Notes: a model not told the origin generated them from the letters alone. Positions 37,177-46,204 are shown, counted from the first letter of the stretch. The stretch is 64,000 nt of DNA from Rhizobium sp. Root1334 (GCF_001426665.1 NZ_LMEY01000001.1:1406773-1470772); one strand, 5' to 3'. Numbers and translations: made by a program.

Positions 37177-38304
37177 TTACTCGATGTCGAAGAAATCCTT
37201 CATGCGGGAGAAGAAGCCCGCTGATTCCGGATTGTTTTCCTTGGAAGACAGTTCCTCGAATTCGCGCAGCAGTTCGCGCTGACGCTTGGTCAGCTTCTGC
37301 GGCGTTTCGATCTGGATCTGGATATAGAGATCGCCGACCTGGCTGGAGCGCAGCACCGGCATGCCCTTGCCCTTGAGGCGGAACTGCTTGCCGGCCTGGG
37401 TGCCTTCCGGCACAGAGACGCGCGACTTGGTATTGTCGAGCGTCGCCACGTCGAACTTGCCGCCAAGGGCTGCTGTCGTCATCGAAATCGGCACGCTGCA
37501 ATAGAGATCGGCGCCATCGCGCTGGTAGAACTCATGCGGCTTGACCGAGAGGAAGATATAGAGATCGCCTGAAGGCCCGCCGCGAAGACCGGCTTCACCT
37601 TCACCAGAGAGACGGATACGGGTGCCGTCTTCGATGCCGGCCGGGATATTGACCGAGAGCGAACGTTCTTCGGTGATCCGGCCCTGGCCATGGCACTTGC
37701 CACACGGATCAGCGATCGTCTGACCGCGGCCCTGACAGGTCGGGCAGGTGCGCTCGATCGAGAAGAAGCCCTGAGCGGCACGCACGCGGCCGGAGCCCTG
37801 GCAGGTGGCGCAGGTTGTCGGCTTGGTGCCGGGCTTGGCGCCCGAGCCGGTGCAGACATCGCAGGTGATCGAGGTTGGAACCCGAATCTGCGCCGTCTTG
37901 CCGGCATAGGCCTCTTCCAGCGAGATTTCCATATTGTAGCGAAGATCGGCACCGCGCTCGCGGCCGCCGGACGAACGCCGCTGGCGGCCGCCGCCCATCA
38001 TCTCGCCAAAGATGTCTTCGAAGATATCGGAGAAACCGCCGGCGCCACCGCCCATGCCGCCACCGCCACCCATGCCGCCCTGTTCGAACGCCGCATGGCC
38101 ATAACGGTCATAGGCTGCCCGCTTCTGCGGGTCCTTGAGCATCTCATAGGCGAGGCTGATCTCCTTGAACGTCTTTTCAGCTTCCGCATCGCCAGGGTTC
38201 TTGTCCGGATGATACTTCATTGCGAGTTTGCGGAAAGCGCTCTTGAGCTCTTTCTCGTCTGCTGTTTTCGCAACGCCGAGCGTTTCGTAAAGATCACGTT
38301 TCAT
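37177..38304 (-). CDS. dnaJ: Chaperone DnaJ
   Basis: 375 residues. The J domain (1-70) has His-Pro-Asp at 32-34 ([10 protein letters not shown]). A Gly/Met-rich linker (75-110, [16 protein letters not shown]) follows. The zinc region (about 140-215) has four C-x2-C-x-G-x-G repeats, the first being CDVCTGSG and the last CGKCHGQG. The C-terminal client-binding domain follows. It delivers unfolded proteins to DnaK and stimulates its ATPase. It has its own intergenic region of about 320 bases behind dnaK, with dnaK's terminator before it. Confidence 0.97.
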   Translation of the reverse strand: MKRDLYETLGVAKTADEKELKSAFRKLAMKYHPDKNPGDAEAEKTFKEISLAYEMLKDPQKRAAYDRYGHAAFEQGGMGGGGGMGGGAGGFSDIFEDIFGEMMGGGRQRRSSGGRERGADLRYNMEISLEEAYAGKTAQIRVPTSITCDVCTGSGAKPGTKPTTCATCQGSGRVRAAQGFFSIERTCPTCQGRGQTIADPCGKCHGQGRITEERSLSVNIPAGIEDGTRIRLSGEGEAGLRGGPSGDLYIFLSVKPHEFYQRDGADLYCSVPISMTTAALGGKFDVATLDNTKSRVSVPEGTQAGKQFRLKGKGMPVLRSSQVGDLYIQIQIETPQKLTKRQRELLREFEELSSKENNPESAGFFSRMKDFFDIE

Positions 38305-38575
38305 ACTTGCAGATTGTCCTGTTGAATAGGCGCGTCAAAACCGGCTGCCCGGCGGTCGCCAAATTTCCTTGCAACAGGATTTAGTAAACCTTCAAGCGCG
38401 ATACCATAGGCAATACACGATCCCGGCCGCTTTTTGTCGGAAAAGCACAGAATCAGGCGGCTTTATCTTTGGCTTTTGCCTTGCCGCAAGGTTGGGCCCG
38501 GCTCCCCTCGCGACTTTAACGCCTAATCATGCCGATCGCTGGTCCCGTTGTGGCACGATAGATGCCGAAAACAGA
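38305..38575. other. dnaK-dnaJ intergenic region, no gene seen
   Basis: 271 bases between the dnaJ start and the dnaK terminator. The open frames here are short and lack codon bias or a ribosome site. No heat-shock (RpoH) promoter pattern was found for dnaJ, so its promoter is unlocated. AGGAC about 11 bases before the dnaJ ATG may be the ribosome site. Confidence 0.5.
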
Positions 38576-38604
38576 AAAGCCCGGAGCTTGCGGCTCCGGG
38601 CTTT
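38576..38604 (-). terminator. Intrinsic terminator of dnaK
   Basis: AAAGCCCGGAGC, loop and GCTCCGGGCTTTT on the minus strand, 22 bases after the dnaK stop codon. The stem is perfect over 11-12 bases and the right arm ends in Ts. Confidence 0.88.
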
Positions 38605-38625
38605 CGAGAGGTATTCGAAGAAGAA

Positions 38626-40548
38626 TTAGGCGGACTTCTTGCGGTCGTCCTCGTCCTTGACTTCTTCATAGTCGGCATCGACGATATCGCCGTCGCGGGC
38701 CGCATCAGCCTGTGCATCAGCATTGGCCGCTTCGGTCTGCTGCGATTCGTACATTGCCTGACCCAGCTTCATCGAGGCTTCGAGGAGCGTCTGGGTCTTC
38801 GCCTTGATGTCTTCAGCGTCCGGCTCGGAGGCTTCGACGGCCGTCTTCAGCGAAGCGATCGCATCGGAGATCGCAGTGCGCTCGGCTTCCGTGACCTTGT
38901 CGCCAAATTCCTTCAGCGACTTTTCCGACGAATGGATCAGGCTTTCAGCCTGGTTCTTCGCTTCTACACCTTCACGGCGCTTCTTGTCGTTCTCGGCATT
39001 GGCCTCGGCGTCCTTGACCATCTTCTCGATATCCGCGTCGGACAGACCGCCCGATGCCTGGATCCGGATCTGATGTTCCTTGCCGGTACCCTTGTCCTTG
39101 GCCGAAACCTGCACGATACCGTTGGCGTCGATATCGAAGGTGACTTCGATCTGCGGAACGCCACGCGGTGCCGGCGGAATGCCAACCAGGTCGAACTGGC
39201 CAAGCAGCTTGTTGTCGGCAGCCATTTCGCGCTCGCCCTGTGAAACGCGGATGGTGACGGCATTCTGGCTGTCTTCGGCCGTCGAGAAGGTTTGGCTCTT
39301 CTTCGTCGGGATCGTCGTATTGCGTTCGATCAGGCGGGTGAACACGCCACCGAGCGTTTCGATGCCGAGCGACAGCGGGGTCACGTCGAGCAGCAGAACG
39401 TCCTTGACGTCGCCCTGCAGAACGCCGGCCTGGATGGCGGCGCCCATGGCGACGACTTCATCCGGGTTGACGCCCTTGTGCGGCTCCTTGCCGAACAGCT
39501 GCTTGACGACTTCCTGTACCTTCGGCATGCGGCTCATGCCGCCGACCAGAACGACTTCGTCGATCTCGGCTGCCGTCACGCCGGCATCCTTGAGGGCTGC
39601 CTTGCATGGTGCAACGGTGCGCTGAACCAGCTCGTCGACCAGGCTTTCGAACTTGGCGCGCGACAGCTTCATGGTCAGGTGCTTGGGACCGGTCGCATCA
39701 GCCGTGATGAACGGCAGGTTGATTTCGGTCTGCTGCGACGAGGACAGTTCGATCTTGGCCTTTTCGGCAGCTTCCTTGAGGCGCTGCAGAGCAAGCTTGT
39801 CATTCTTCAGGTCGATGCCCTGGTCCTTCTTGAACTCAGCTGCGAGGTATTCGACCAGACGCATGTCGAAGTCTTCACCGCCGAGGAAGGTGTCGCCGTT
39901 GGTGGACTTCACTTCGAAGACGCCGTCGCCGATTTCCAGAACCGAGATATCGAACGTACCACCACCCAAGTCATAAACGGCGATGGTCTTGCCGTCCTTC
40001 TTGTCGAGGCCGTAAGCCAGAGCTGCTGCAGTCGGCTCGTTGATGATACGCAACACTTCAAGACCGGCGATACGGCCGGCATCCTTGGTTGCCTGGCGCT
40101 GCGCGTCGTTGAAGTAGGCCGGAACGGTGATGACGGCCTGCGTGACCTTTTCACCGAGATAGGATTCTGCGGTTTCCTTCATCTTCTGAAGGATCATGGC
40201 GGAGATCTGTGAGGGGGAATAACCCTTGCCCTGCGCTTCAACCCATGCGTCGCCATTATCGCCCTTGACGATCTTGTAAGGCACAAGGGCCTTGTCCTTT
40301 TCAACGAGCTTGTCGTCGTAACGGCGGCCAATCAGGCGCTTGACGGCAAACAGCGTATTTTCAGGATTGGTGACGGCCTGGCGCTTGGCCGGCTGGCCTG
40401 CCAGACGCTCGCCATCGTCGTTGAACGCGATGATCGACGGCGTGGTGCGCGCACCTTCTGCATTCTCAATGACCTTCGCGTCCTTGCCGTCCATGACGGA
40501 GACGCAGGAGTTGGTCGTTCCCAAGTCAATACCGATTACTTTAGCCAT
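38626..40548 (-). CDS. dnaK: Chaperone DnaK
   Basis: 640 residues. [17 protein letters not shown] at the N-terminus, [19 protein letters not shown] and [15 protein letters not shown] are the Hsp70 signatures of the ATPase domain. The substrate-binding domain with [17 protein letters not shown] and the helical lid extend to a C-terminal acidic/basic tail. An AAGGAG ribosome site lies nine bases before the ATG. It is heat-induced through a promoter at 40657-40688 and ends in an intrinsic terminator. Confidence 0.98.
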   Translation of the reverse strand: MAKVIGIDLGTTNSCVSVMDGKDAKVIENAEGARTTPSIIAFNDDGERLAGQPAKRQAVTNPENTLFAVKRLIGRRYDDKLVEKDKALVPYKIVKGDNGDAWVEAQGKGYSPSQISAMILQKMKETAESYLGEKVTQAVITVPAYFNDAQRQATKDAGRIAGLEVLRIINEPTAAALAYGLDKKDGKTIAVYDLGGGTFDISVLEIGDGVFEVKSTNGDTFLGGEDFDMRLVEYLAAEFKKDQGIDLKNDKLALQRLKEAAEKAKIELSSSQQTEINLPFITADATGPKHLTMKLSRAKFESLVDELVQRTVAPCKAALKDAGVTAAEIDEVVLVGGMSRMPKVQEVVKQLFGKEPHKGVNPDEVVAMGAAIQAGVLQGDVKDVLLLDVTPLSLGIETLGGVFTRLIERNTTIPTKKSQTFSTAEDSQNAVTIRVSQGEREMAADNKLLGQFDLVGIPPAPRGVPQIEVTFDIDANGIVQVSAKDKGTGKEHQIRIQASGGLSDADIEKMVKDAEANAENDKKRREGVEAKNQAESLIHSSEKSLKEFGDKVTEAERTAISDAIASLKTAVEASEPDAEDIKAKTQTLLEASMKLGQAMYESQQTEAANADAQADAARDGDIVDADYEEVKDEDDRKKSA

Positions 40549-40656
40549 GTCGTTCTCTCCTTGCAGCGGACTGTCAGAACCCGGTCAGGCATTCATGCGA
40601 CAGCCCCTAACGGGATGGTCTGTGGAATATTCGCAGCGAAAACTGCGGTGATGGGG

Positions 40657-40688
40657 CGTATATAAGGACCAGTGTTTCGGACTGCAAG
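40657..40688 (-). promoter_or_regulatory. RpoH (sigma-32) heat-shock promoter of dnaK
   Basis: On the minus strand: CTTG (40685-40688), an 18-base spacer and CTTATATACG (40657-40666). This matches the alphaproteobacterial RpoH consensus CTTG-N17-18-CYTATNTNNG at every fixed position. It lies about 110 bases before the dnaK start codon. The match was made by eye. Confidence 0.85.
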
Positions 40689-40699
40689 GCATGAGAACG

Positions 40700-40988
40700 C
40701 CACGAAGCCGAGGAAATCAACGTCTATTATGACGAAGCATCGCGCGCCATTACCGAAATCAGCAATCCTTTCTACAAGGCGATTGCGGTTCCCGCTCCAG
40801 AACAGCGGGGACGTCCAGCAGACATGGCGGTATCGACGTGATCGTCTGCTGCGGAAAAATCATCGCAGGTTCATTGGGTTGACCGGAAGATAGGCGTTTC
40901 ACCGCCTTTTTTCCAGCCTGAATTTATCCCCGCCGTCTCTGCACCACGCACAATTGTCCGACTGAATTGAAAGCGGATGGCGTGGCCA
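40700..40988. other. dnaK upstream region to toxin leader, no gene seen
   Basis: About 290 bases holding no credible gene or RNA. Short open frames on both strands show no codon bias. It may hold remnants of the toxin locus that follows. Confidence 0.4.
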
Positions 40989-41078
40989 ATGATTTCGATA
41001 GAACCGGCAGATCTGAGCCTGCGACAACTGAGCTACCGGCAGGCGGCGATGGCCGTCGAATTTCGAGCGCTGGCTTAA
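40989..41078 (+). pseudogene. Leader fragment of the toxin gene, ended by an in-frame stop
   Basis: An ATG at 40989 reads MISIEPADLSLRQLSYRQAA and goes on to EFRALA before TAA at 41076-41078. After the stop the same frame continues with CLEWKAGFRPEQPRVPAGNP into the toxin at 41121. No frameshift is needed, so one nonsense change would explain the break. The segment has no strong ribosome site. It could instead be chance open frame. Confidence 0.4.
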
Positions 41079-41120
41079 TGCCTAGAATGGAAGGCCGGTT
41101 TTCGCCCCGAGCAGCCGCGG

Positions 41121-41708
41121 GTGCCGGCCGGCAATCCCGACGGCGGGCAATGGGTCGGAGACGGCTCCGAAAGCCGCCCGATCCGCGTCAGCCGCCGCGG
41201 GCCTCGTGGCGCGGGACAAGTCCGTATTCTCGACAGATGGCATCCCGTCACGCCCGGGCAGGAAGCGCGGCTGGCGGTCAGTATCGGCCGGATGCAGGAA
41301 GCGTTACGCGCCGTTCAAAGACGTGAGCCAAACTGGCGGCCGCCCCCGCAAGCCTACGAAACGGTCGAGGGGCTGATACGAGCCAATGAATCCGTAGCAC
41401 AGGAGGCGATGCTCCGTGCACTCCAGTTGAGGCTGCCGCGGATCGGCATCGGACCCTTTGCAAGGGAGTGGATTGTGGCGCCAGCAACCAACAGGCGGCT
41501 GACCAGGAGTGAACAGGCGGAAATCGACCGCATCGGCCGTACCTACGGATGCCACTGGTGTGGTATAAGGACATCGGGAACCAAGCGCGGTCATTTTATT
41601 GGCGACCATCAGATCCCAAAAACAGTAGGCAGACCGAGTCGAATTTACCCACATTACTGGTCGTGCAGTCAATCACAAGGTGGACTTTTATCGAAAAGGA
41701 GATTTTGA
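41121..41708 (+). CDS. Small polymorphic-toxin-like protein with Cys/Asp-His nuclease-type tail
   Basis: 195 residues from a GTG at 41121 with no good ribosome site. The start is MPAGNPDGGQWVGDG, a leader I know from alphaproteobacterial toxins and phage-linked proteins. The middle (25-125) is basic with no clear domain. The tail has Cys144-x2-Cys147, GTKRGHFIGDHQIP with Asp162-His163, then YPHYWSCSQSQGG with Cys182. That resembles C-terminal nuclease toxins with an ADH-x-PP...C-x2-QGG pattern. An immunity-like gene starts four bases after the stop. The full frame runs back to 40989 but is broken by TAA, so the gene may be a degraded toxin. Confidence 0.5.
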   Translation: MPAGNPDGGQWVGDGSESRPIRVSRRGPRGAGQVRILDRWHPVTPGQEARLAVSIGRMQEALRAVQRREPNWRPPPQAYETVEGLIRANESVAQEAMLRALQLRLPRIGIGPFAREWIVAPATNRRLTRSEQAEIDRIGRTYGCHWCGIRTSGTKRGHFIGDHQIPKTVGRPSRIYPHYWSCSQSQGGLLSKRRF

Positions 41709-41712
41709 CACC

Positions 41713-42081
41713 ATGACCGTGCAACACCTGTCGATCGCTCCGGAATATGTGAGCTTTTACGTTGCAGGCCGTCGAAATGTCGATATTCCGACGCACATGG
41801 ATAGGCGAGGTGTCCTTTCGTCAAAAGACTGCATTCTCATTCCCGCGCTCTATTGGAACGACGGGGACACGGACGTTACGTTCGGACCAATCTCCGAGAT
41901 CACGGAGGCAAGAAATCCGGATTTCGACGGCATTCTGAACACCCCCAACAACGAGATCATTTTATTTGATGCAAATAACCCTCAATTCGCTGCTTCACGC
42001 GTACCGTCCGCGAAAACTCGGATTCGTGTCTGGATCGATCACCCCAGCGAGCCGGAAAACGTTATCATCGCCTGGGGATAG
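41713..42081 (+). CDS. Probable immunity protein of the adjacent toxin
   Basis: 122 residues from the ATG at 41713, with AAGGAG 12 bases upstream. It is acidic, with predominantly beta-strand character (EYVSFYVAGRRNVDIP, CILIPALYWNDGDTDVTFGP, KTRIRVWIDHPSEPENVIIAW). No known family is recognised. Size, acidity, and a position four bases after a toxin-like gene on the same strand are typical of a cognate immunity gene. The coding strand is lower in GC than the surrounding housekeeping genes, which fits horizontal gain. Confidence 0.5.
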   Translation: MTVQHLSIAPEYVSFYVAGRRNVDIPTHMDRRGVLSSKDCILIPALYWNDGDTDVTFGPISEITEARNPDFDGILNTPNNEIILFDANNPQFAASRVPSAKTRIRVWIDHPSEPENVIIAWG

Positions 42082-42148
42082 CGACTGTTCAAATTGCCTC
42101 GGTCATACATAGTCCCCATCGTCATGAGCACCAAACGGCGGTTGCGGC

Positions 42149-44392
42149 TCAACCGCCGGTCAGGATGTCGAACAGCGTCGTGCGTCGGGTCGCACCAGTG
42201 GTCTCGCCGACATCGGCCGGTGGCGTAAGCCCGGAATTTGCCGCCTGCGCCGGCTGATCGAAATCCTGCGTGCCAGCCGTCTGTCCGTTGGCAACGGGTG
42301 CCTGCGGAAATTCATCCGCCGCTCCATTGCCGAACGTTCCGGAGATAACATCGCCAACGCTTTCGGGCGCGGCCTGATTGTCGTCGAATGTCGGCTGGAT
42401 CCCGGTCGTACCAAAGACCGGTGAAGGCGACAGGCCCTCGTGGGCCGCCGTCATGAAATCATGCCAGGCCTTGGCCGGAAGGCCGCCGCCAGTGACCTTC
42501 TTCATCGACTTGCCGTCATCATTGCCGAACCAGACGCCGGTGGTCAGGTTGCTGGTGAAGCCGACGAACAGAGCGTCGCGGAAAGACTGGGTGGTGCCTG
42601 ATTTGCCGGCTGCCTGCCAGCCCTTCAGCCGGGCGGCCTTGCCGGTGCCATGGTCGATCACGCCGACCATCATCTGGTTCATTTCGCTGACAACGGCCGG
42701 ATCCAGGACCCTTGGCGGATTGTCATAGGTATTTTCATAGAGCACGGTGCCGTCGGCGGTCGAAATCCGACGGATCACATGCGGCGTCGCTTTGAAACCG
42801 CCATTCATGAACGGGGCATAAGCCGACGTCAATTCGACAAGGCTGACCTCCGACGTTCCGAGCGCGATCGACGCATTGGACTGCATTTCGGATTCGATGC
42901 CGAGCCGGCGCGCCAGCTTGATGACATTCTGCGGCCCCACTTCCATCACCAGCTGGGCAGCGATGGTGTTGAGCGAATTGGCTAGAGCATTGGCGAGCGA
43001 AACCTCGCCGCGATATTTCTGATCGTAATTCTCCGGCGTCCAGTTGCCTATCCGGACCGGCGCATCGTTGCGGATCGACATCGGCGTGCGGCCGATTTCC
43101 ATCGCGGCAGCATAGACGAAGGGCTTGAAGGCCGAACCCGGCTGGCGCCTCGCCTTGACCGCGCGGTCAAACTGGCTTTCGGCATAATCACGGCCACCAA
43201 CGAGGGCGCGGATGGCACCGGTGCCATCGATCGAGACCAGCGCTGCCTGCGAGACATCCAGCTTCTGCCCCGATGCATCGAGGCTTTCAGCCAGCGTTTC
43301 CTCGGCCTTCTTTTCCAGATTGAGATCGAGCGTGGTATCGACGATCAGATCCTGGCTGATTTCGCCGACCATGCCCGGCAGCTGGTCCATGACCATGTCG
43401 GCAACATAATATTGCGCACCGGACCAGAAGCTCTTCGCCTTGGTCGGCGTCTGCGACATCGCAGTCTTGATCTCGCTATCGGTAATGAAGCCTTCCTCGC
43501 GCATGGCGCCGAGGACGACCTGAGCCCGCTCTTCCGCAGCTTTTGGATCACGCGCCGGCGACAGGCGCGAAGGCGCTTTCAGCAACCCGGCAAGCAGTGC
43601 GGCCTCGCCCAGGTTCACATCACGTGCGGACTTGTTGAAATAACGCCGCGAGGCTGCTTCGACGCCATAGGCGTTCGACCCGAAGAACACACGGTTGAGA
43701 TACATCGCAAGGATCTGGTCCTTGGTGTATTTCTGTTCCAGCCAGACCGAGAGCAGCACTTCCTGTACCTTGCGCTCCAGCGTGCGCTCCGGCGACAGGA
43801 ACAGGTTCTTGGCCAGCTGCTGAGTGATTGTCGAGCCGCCCTGCACCATGCGTCCGGTGGTGACATTGGTCAGCATTGCGCGCGCCAGACCGAGCGGATC
43901 GACACCGAAATGCGAGTAGAAACGCCGGTCCTCGATGGCAATGACCGCCTGCGGAATATACGGCGACATGTTTTCGAGCGACAGCGCCTCGCCACCGGTA
44001 GCACCGCGATTGGCAATGATATCGCCGTTGACGGCGAGGATCTTGACGTTCGGCGGCCGGTCCGGAATGGCCCAGGTGGTGGCGCTCGGCATGCGCGATC
44101 CGTAATAGAGCACCAGCCCGCCGACGCCGATGGCGCCCCAGATACCGATAACGACACACCAGTAAACCAGCGACCGGATCAGGCCCGTCAAACCGCCGCC
44201 GCCACGCGACCCGCCACGCCCGCGATCCTTCCGTGCCTTGGCCTTCCTGGCCGCAGGCTTTGACCCAGTGGATTTTTTGCCGCCGCCACTGACACGCTCA
44301 CCAGCAGTCATGCGCAGTTCGCCGTCATCACGACCGCGTCCACCCTCGAAGGAAGGTTCTATCCTCTGCTCTGAAGTCCGGTTTCCTGCCAT
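42149..44392 (-). CDS. Penicillin-binding protein 1A, bifunctional murein synthase
   Basis: 747 residues from MAGNRTSEQ; a further start at 44311 is possible. A Lys/Arg/Gly-rich cytoplasmic N-terminus (to about 75) precedes one membrane anchor at about 80-100. The GT51 glycosyltransferase domain has IAIEDRRFYSHFGVDP with the catalytic Glu, and GGSTITQQLAKNLF. The transpeptidase has Ser-x2-Lys in RQPGSAFKPF, Ser-Leu-Asn in LANSLNTIAAQL and Lys-Ser-Gly in AAGKSGTTQ. An Asn/Gln/Ala/Pro-rich tail of about 90 residues follows. It polymerises and cross-links murein at the membrane. Confidence 0.93.
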   Translation of the reverse strand: MAGNRTSEQRIEPSFEGGRGRDDGELRMTAGERVSGGGKKSTGSKPAARKAKARKDRGRGGSRGGGGLTGLIRSLVYWCVVIGIWGAIGVGGLVLYYGSRMPSATTWAIPDRPPNVKILAVNGDIIANRGATGGEALSLENMSPYIPQAVIAIEDRRFYSHFGVDPLGLARAMLTNVTTGRMVQGGSTITQQLAKNLFLSPERTLERKVQEVLLSVWLEQKYTKDQILAMYLNRVFFGSNAYGVEAASRRYFNKSARDVNLGEAALLAGLLKAPSRLSPARDPKAAEERAQVVLGAMREEGFITDSEIKTAMSQTPTKAKSFWSGAQYYVADMVMDQLPGMVGEISQDLIVDTTLDLNLEKKAEETLAESLDASGQKLDVSQAALVSIDGTGAIRALVGGRDYAESQFDRAVKARRQPGSAFKPFVYAAAMEIGRTPMSIRNDAPVRIGNWTPENYDQKYRGEVSLANALANSLNTIAAQLVMEVGPQNVIKLARRLGIESEMQSNASIALGTSEVSLVELTSAYAPFMNGGFKATPHVIRRISTADGTVLYENTYDNPPRVLDPAVVSEMNQMMVGVIDHGTGKAARLKGWQAAGKSGTTQSFRDALFVGFTSNLTTGVWFGNDDGKSMKKVTGGGLPAKAWHDFMTAAHEGLSPSPVFGTTGIQPTFDDNQAAPESVGDVISGTFGNGAADEFPQAPVANGQTAGTQDFDQPAQAANSGLTPPADVGETTGATRRTTLFDILTGG

Positions 44393-44789
44393 GTCGGGGT
44401 GGGTCTGCTCCAGCTTGTCTTGGGGAGCGCAGACAGCATACAAGCCGCAACGCACGATTTCGCCCCGTGCGATGAAGTGTAAATGCGGCGATTTAAGGGG
44501 GCGTTAACTGCACGCTATCACGCACCGCCACATCCTGGAAGCGCAGGTGCACTTGCGGAATGCGGCAGCAATCGCCATGTAATGATCCAGCACCGACTGC
44601 GGTGCCTGAAGCAATTCCATCGCTTCAGCGCGGCCAACTCAAAACCGCGCACCGGATTTGGGACATGCGGCAAGCGTGTCCTCAATTCCCCGACCCAGCC
44701 TATTGCCCTGCAGTTAAACCGTCTCCCGACGGAAAGGTCGCGTTTGTGACGTGAAGCGGGCCTAAAACAACGATCCAAGGAGACCATCA
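44393..44789. other. Intergenic region upstream of PBP1A, no gene seen
   Basis: About 400 bases. The open frames overlap on both strands but none has a convincing start or domain. Promoters for PBP1A (minus strand) and for the small-protein cluster (plus strand) must lie here; they were not located. Confidence 0.5.
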
Positions 44790-44936
44790 ATGTCGACTTC
44801 ATCAGACAAGCCATACGAACCGATCTCTTTCGCAAAGAAGCACCGGATATCGGTGGAGGATGCCCGAGATATCCTTGACCAGGCAGCTGGCGACAAAAAG
44901 ACCGCCGACAAACATGCAAGGCGCGTGAGCCTTTAA
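44790..44936 (+). CDS. Short protein, DUF3606-like
   Basis: 48 residues: it begins MSTSSDKPYEPISFAKK and ends KHARRVSL. The strong ribosome site AAGGAGA sits eight bases before the ATG at 44790. The segment FAKKHRISVEDARDILDQ resembles the helix of small DUF3606-type proteins, but the match is weak. It lies first in a run of small genes, likely stress-related. It is below the usual length cut-off and would be missed by automatic calling. Confidence 0.7.
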   Translation: MSTSSDKPYEPISFAKKHRISVEDARDILDQAAGDKKTADKHARRVSL

Positions 44937-45049
44937 CCGCGACACCCTGTGGGCGGCGCGCCGGAATTGATGCGCCGCCCAAGAGGCTTTCCGTTCTTGG
45001 GAACCATTCCGTCTGCCAATTCGTTTGGCAGGTGGCAACAGGAGAACCG

Positions 45050-45379
45050 ATGATGGCCGAACCAACCAATAGTGACCTTGAATCATTGCGCGCCGAAGTG
45101 GCCCGCCTTTCCAAAATCGTCAGCGCTCAGAGCGCGCAGGCCTATAGTGACGTTCGCGAACGTGCGTCCGGCGTCGTGGAGGCCGCAACACCTATCGCGA
45201 AAAAGGCGGCACACGTGGCGCGCGCGGAAGGCAGCGCCATTGCGCAGACAGCACGTGAACATCCGGCCGCCGCGGGTAGCGCGCTGACTGTCGCGTTGCT
45301 GGTTGGCGGAGCGATTGGCTTTCTGCTGGGTGCCGCCTCGCGGCAAGAGCCCGAGCCGGTGCGTCGCCGATATTGGTAA
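45050..45379 (+). CDS. DUF883/ElaB/YqjD-like small membrane-anchored protein
   Basis: 109 residues from the ATG at 45050 with AGGAG five bases upstream; another ATG follows directly. A heptad-rich N-terminal region (LESLRAEVARLSKIVSAQSAQAY in outline) precedes an amphipathic stretch. A C-terminal membrane helix (SALTVALLVGGAIGFLLGA) and a short basic tail end the protein. This is the ElaB/YqjD pattern, small proteins that associate with ribosomes at the membrane in stationary phase. A terminator follows. Confidence 0.85.
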   Translation: MMAEPTNSDLESLRAEVARLSKIVSAQSAQAYSDVRERASGVVEAATPIAKKAAHVARAEGSAIAQTAREHPAAAGSALTVALLVGGAIGFLLGAASRQEPEPVRRRYW

Positions 45380-45411
45380 TGATCGAACCGGCGAATGCGC
45401 CGACCTGACTG

Positions 45412-45437
45412 AAAGGCCTCTTCATTGAGGCCTTTTT
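45412..45437 (+). terminator. Intrinsic terminator after the DUF883-like gene
   Basis: AAAGGCCTC, loop TTCATT, GAGGCC and TTTTT. Perfect nine-base stem with a T-run. Confidence 0.9.
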
Positions 45438-45501
45438 CATATGGCGTCATGGAACTTTCCTGTCCGAAAGCTGTTTTGCGTCAAACGACAAGGGGAGTTC
45501 C

Positions 45502-45696
45502 GTGGGTCAAATCTATCATCTCAGTTCAGAAAATGACGAACTTCTGTCGGAAGCCGAAAAAGCGTTTGATCTGTCTGCGCGCCGGCGATCTATGTTGAAA
45601 AATATACGGGAATTGCCGGAAACGCCGCGACGGCCGCAGGCGTTGAAGAGGCTTGCCGGTCTTTTTGTTCCCACGTTCCGCCATCAACCGAGCTGA
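45502..45696 (+). CDS. Short hypothetical protein
   Basis: 64 residues from a GTG at 45502 with AGGGGAG at proper distance. The sequence is rich in charged residues (SSENDELLSEAEKAFDLSARR) and probably forms one or two helices. No domain is recognised. It lies in the run of small genes between two better known ones. Confidence 0.6.
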   Translation: MGQIYHLSSENDELLSEAEKAFDLSARRRSMLKNIRELPETPRRPQALKRLAGLFVPTFRHQPS

Positions 45697-45725
45697 ACCC
45701 CTTTTGCAACGCACCGGAGGCAGTC

Positions 45726-45995
45726 ATGGACATCGACAGAGAAAGCAGAATCCGGCAGCGAGCCTATCAACTATGGCTCGATGAAGGTTCTCCGGAAGGA
45801 AAACAGGACGATCACTGGGCGCAGGCCGAGCGCGAAATCGATGACCTCGATACCAGCAACAGAACTGGTGATCCTGCAAGCCCCGGCGTCATGCGCGAAG
45901 CAGCCCGTGAACACGCCGACACATTTATCGTGAAATCCGATCTTGAGGATGCGGATCAACGCGAAAGTACGCCGGGTACGCGCGAACAGCCATAG
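45726..45995 (+). CDS. DUF2934 domain protein
   Basis: 89 residues with GGAGG-type ribosome site. The N-terminal block ESRIRQRAYQLWLDEGSPEG and HWAQAEREI match the DUF2934 pattern (R-x-R-A-Y-x-L-W-x2-E-G-x-P-E-G, then H-W-x-x-A-E). The remainder is acidic and probably unstructured. Such proteins are common in rhizobia, with unknown role, often in stress-linked clusters. Confidence 0.88.
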   Translation: MDIDRESRIRQRAYQLWLDEGSPEGKQDDHWAQAEREIDDLDTSNRTGDPASPGVMREAAREHADTFIVKSDLEDADQRESTPGTREQP

Positions 45996-46051
45996 CCGGA
46001 CAGAACGAGCTTTTCCGGGGTTGAATAGCAGAAGAGAGCGCGTGCGAAACA

Positions 46052-46204
46052 TCAGTTGGTGTTGGCGCGCGCGATCCGGTGTGTTGCGTCATCCAAGGCA
46101 TTGCTTGTCTGTACACCATCCTGCTTCATGCCCCGCACTGTATTGCCGCATCCGGACAGGGCAAGCAGGGACGCGCACACTGCGGCAATCACCAATTTCG
46201 GCAT
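46052..46204 (-). CDS. Entericidin-like small lipoprotein
   Basis: 50 residues from an ATG at 46204 with GGAGG seven bases upstream. The N-terminus MPKLVIAAVCASLLALSGCG is a lipoprotein signal with the lipobox LSGC at residue 19. The mature part GNTVRGMKQDGVQTSNALDDA resembles entericidin (GCNTxxGxGxDxxxxG). It is opposite in direction to the preceding small genes. Entericidins are outer-membrane lipopeptides linked to stationary-phase lysis. The pair partner is not seen. Confidence 0.75.
   Translation of the reverse strand: MPKLVIAAVCASLLALSGCGNTVRGMKQDGVQTSNALDDATHRIARANTN

Noticed and set aside
38369-38629. 86-codon frame between dnaJ and dnaK
   Set aside because: It runs through the dnaK terminator and lacks a ribosome site.
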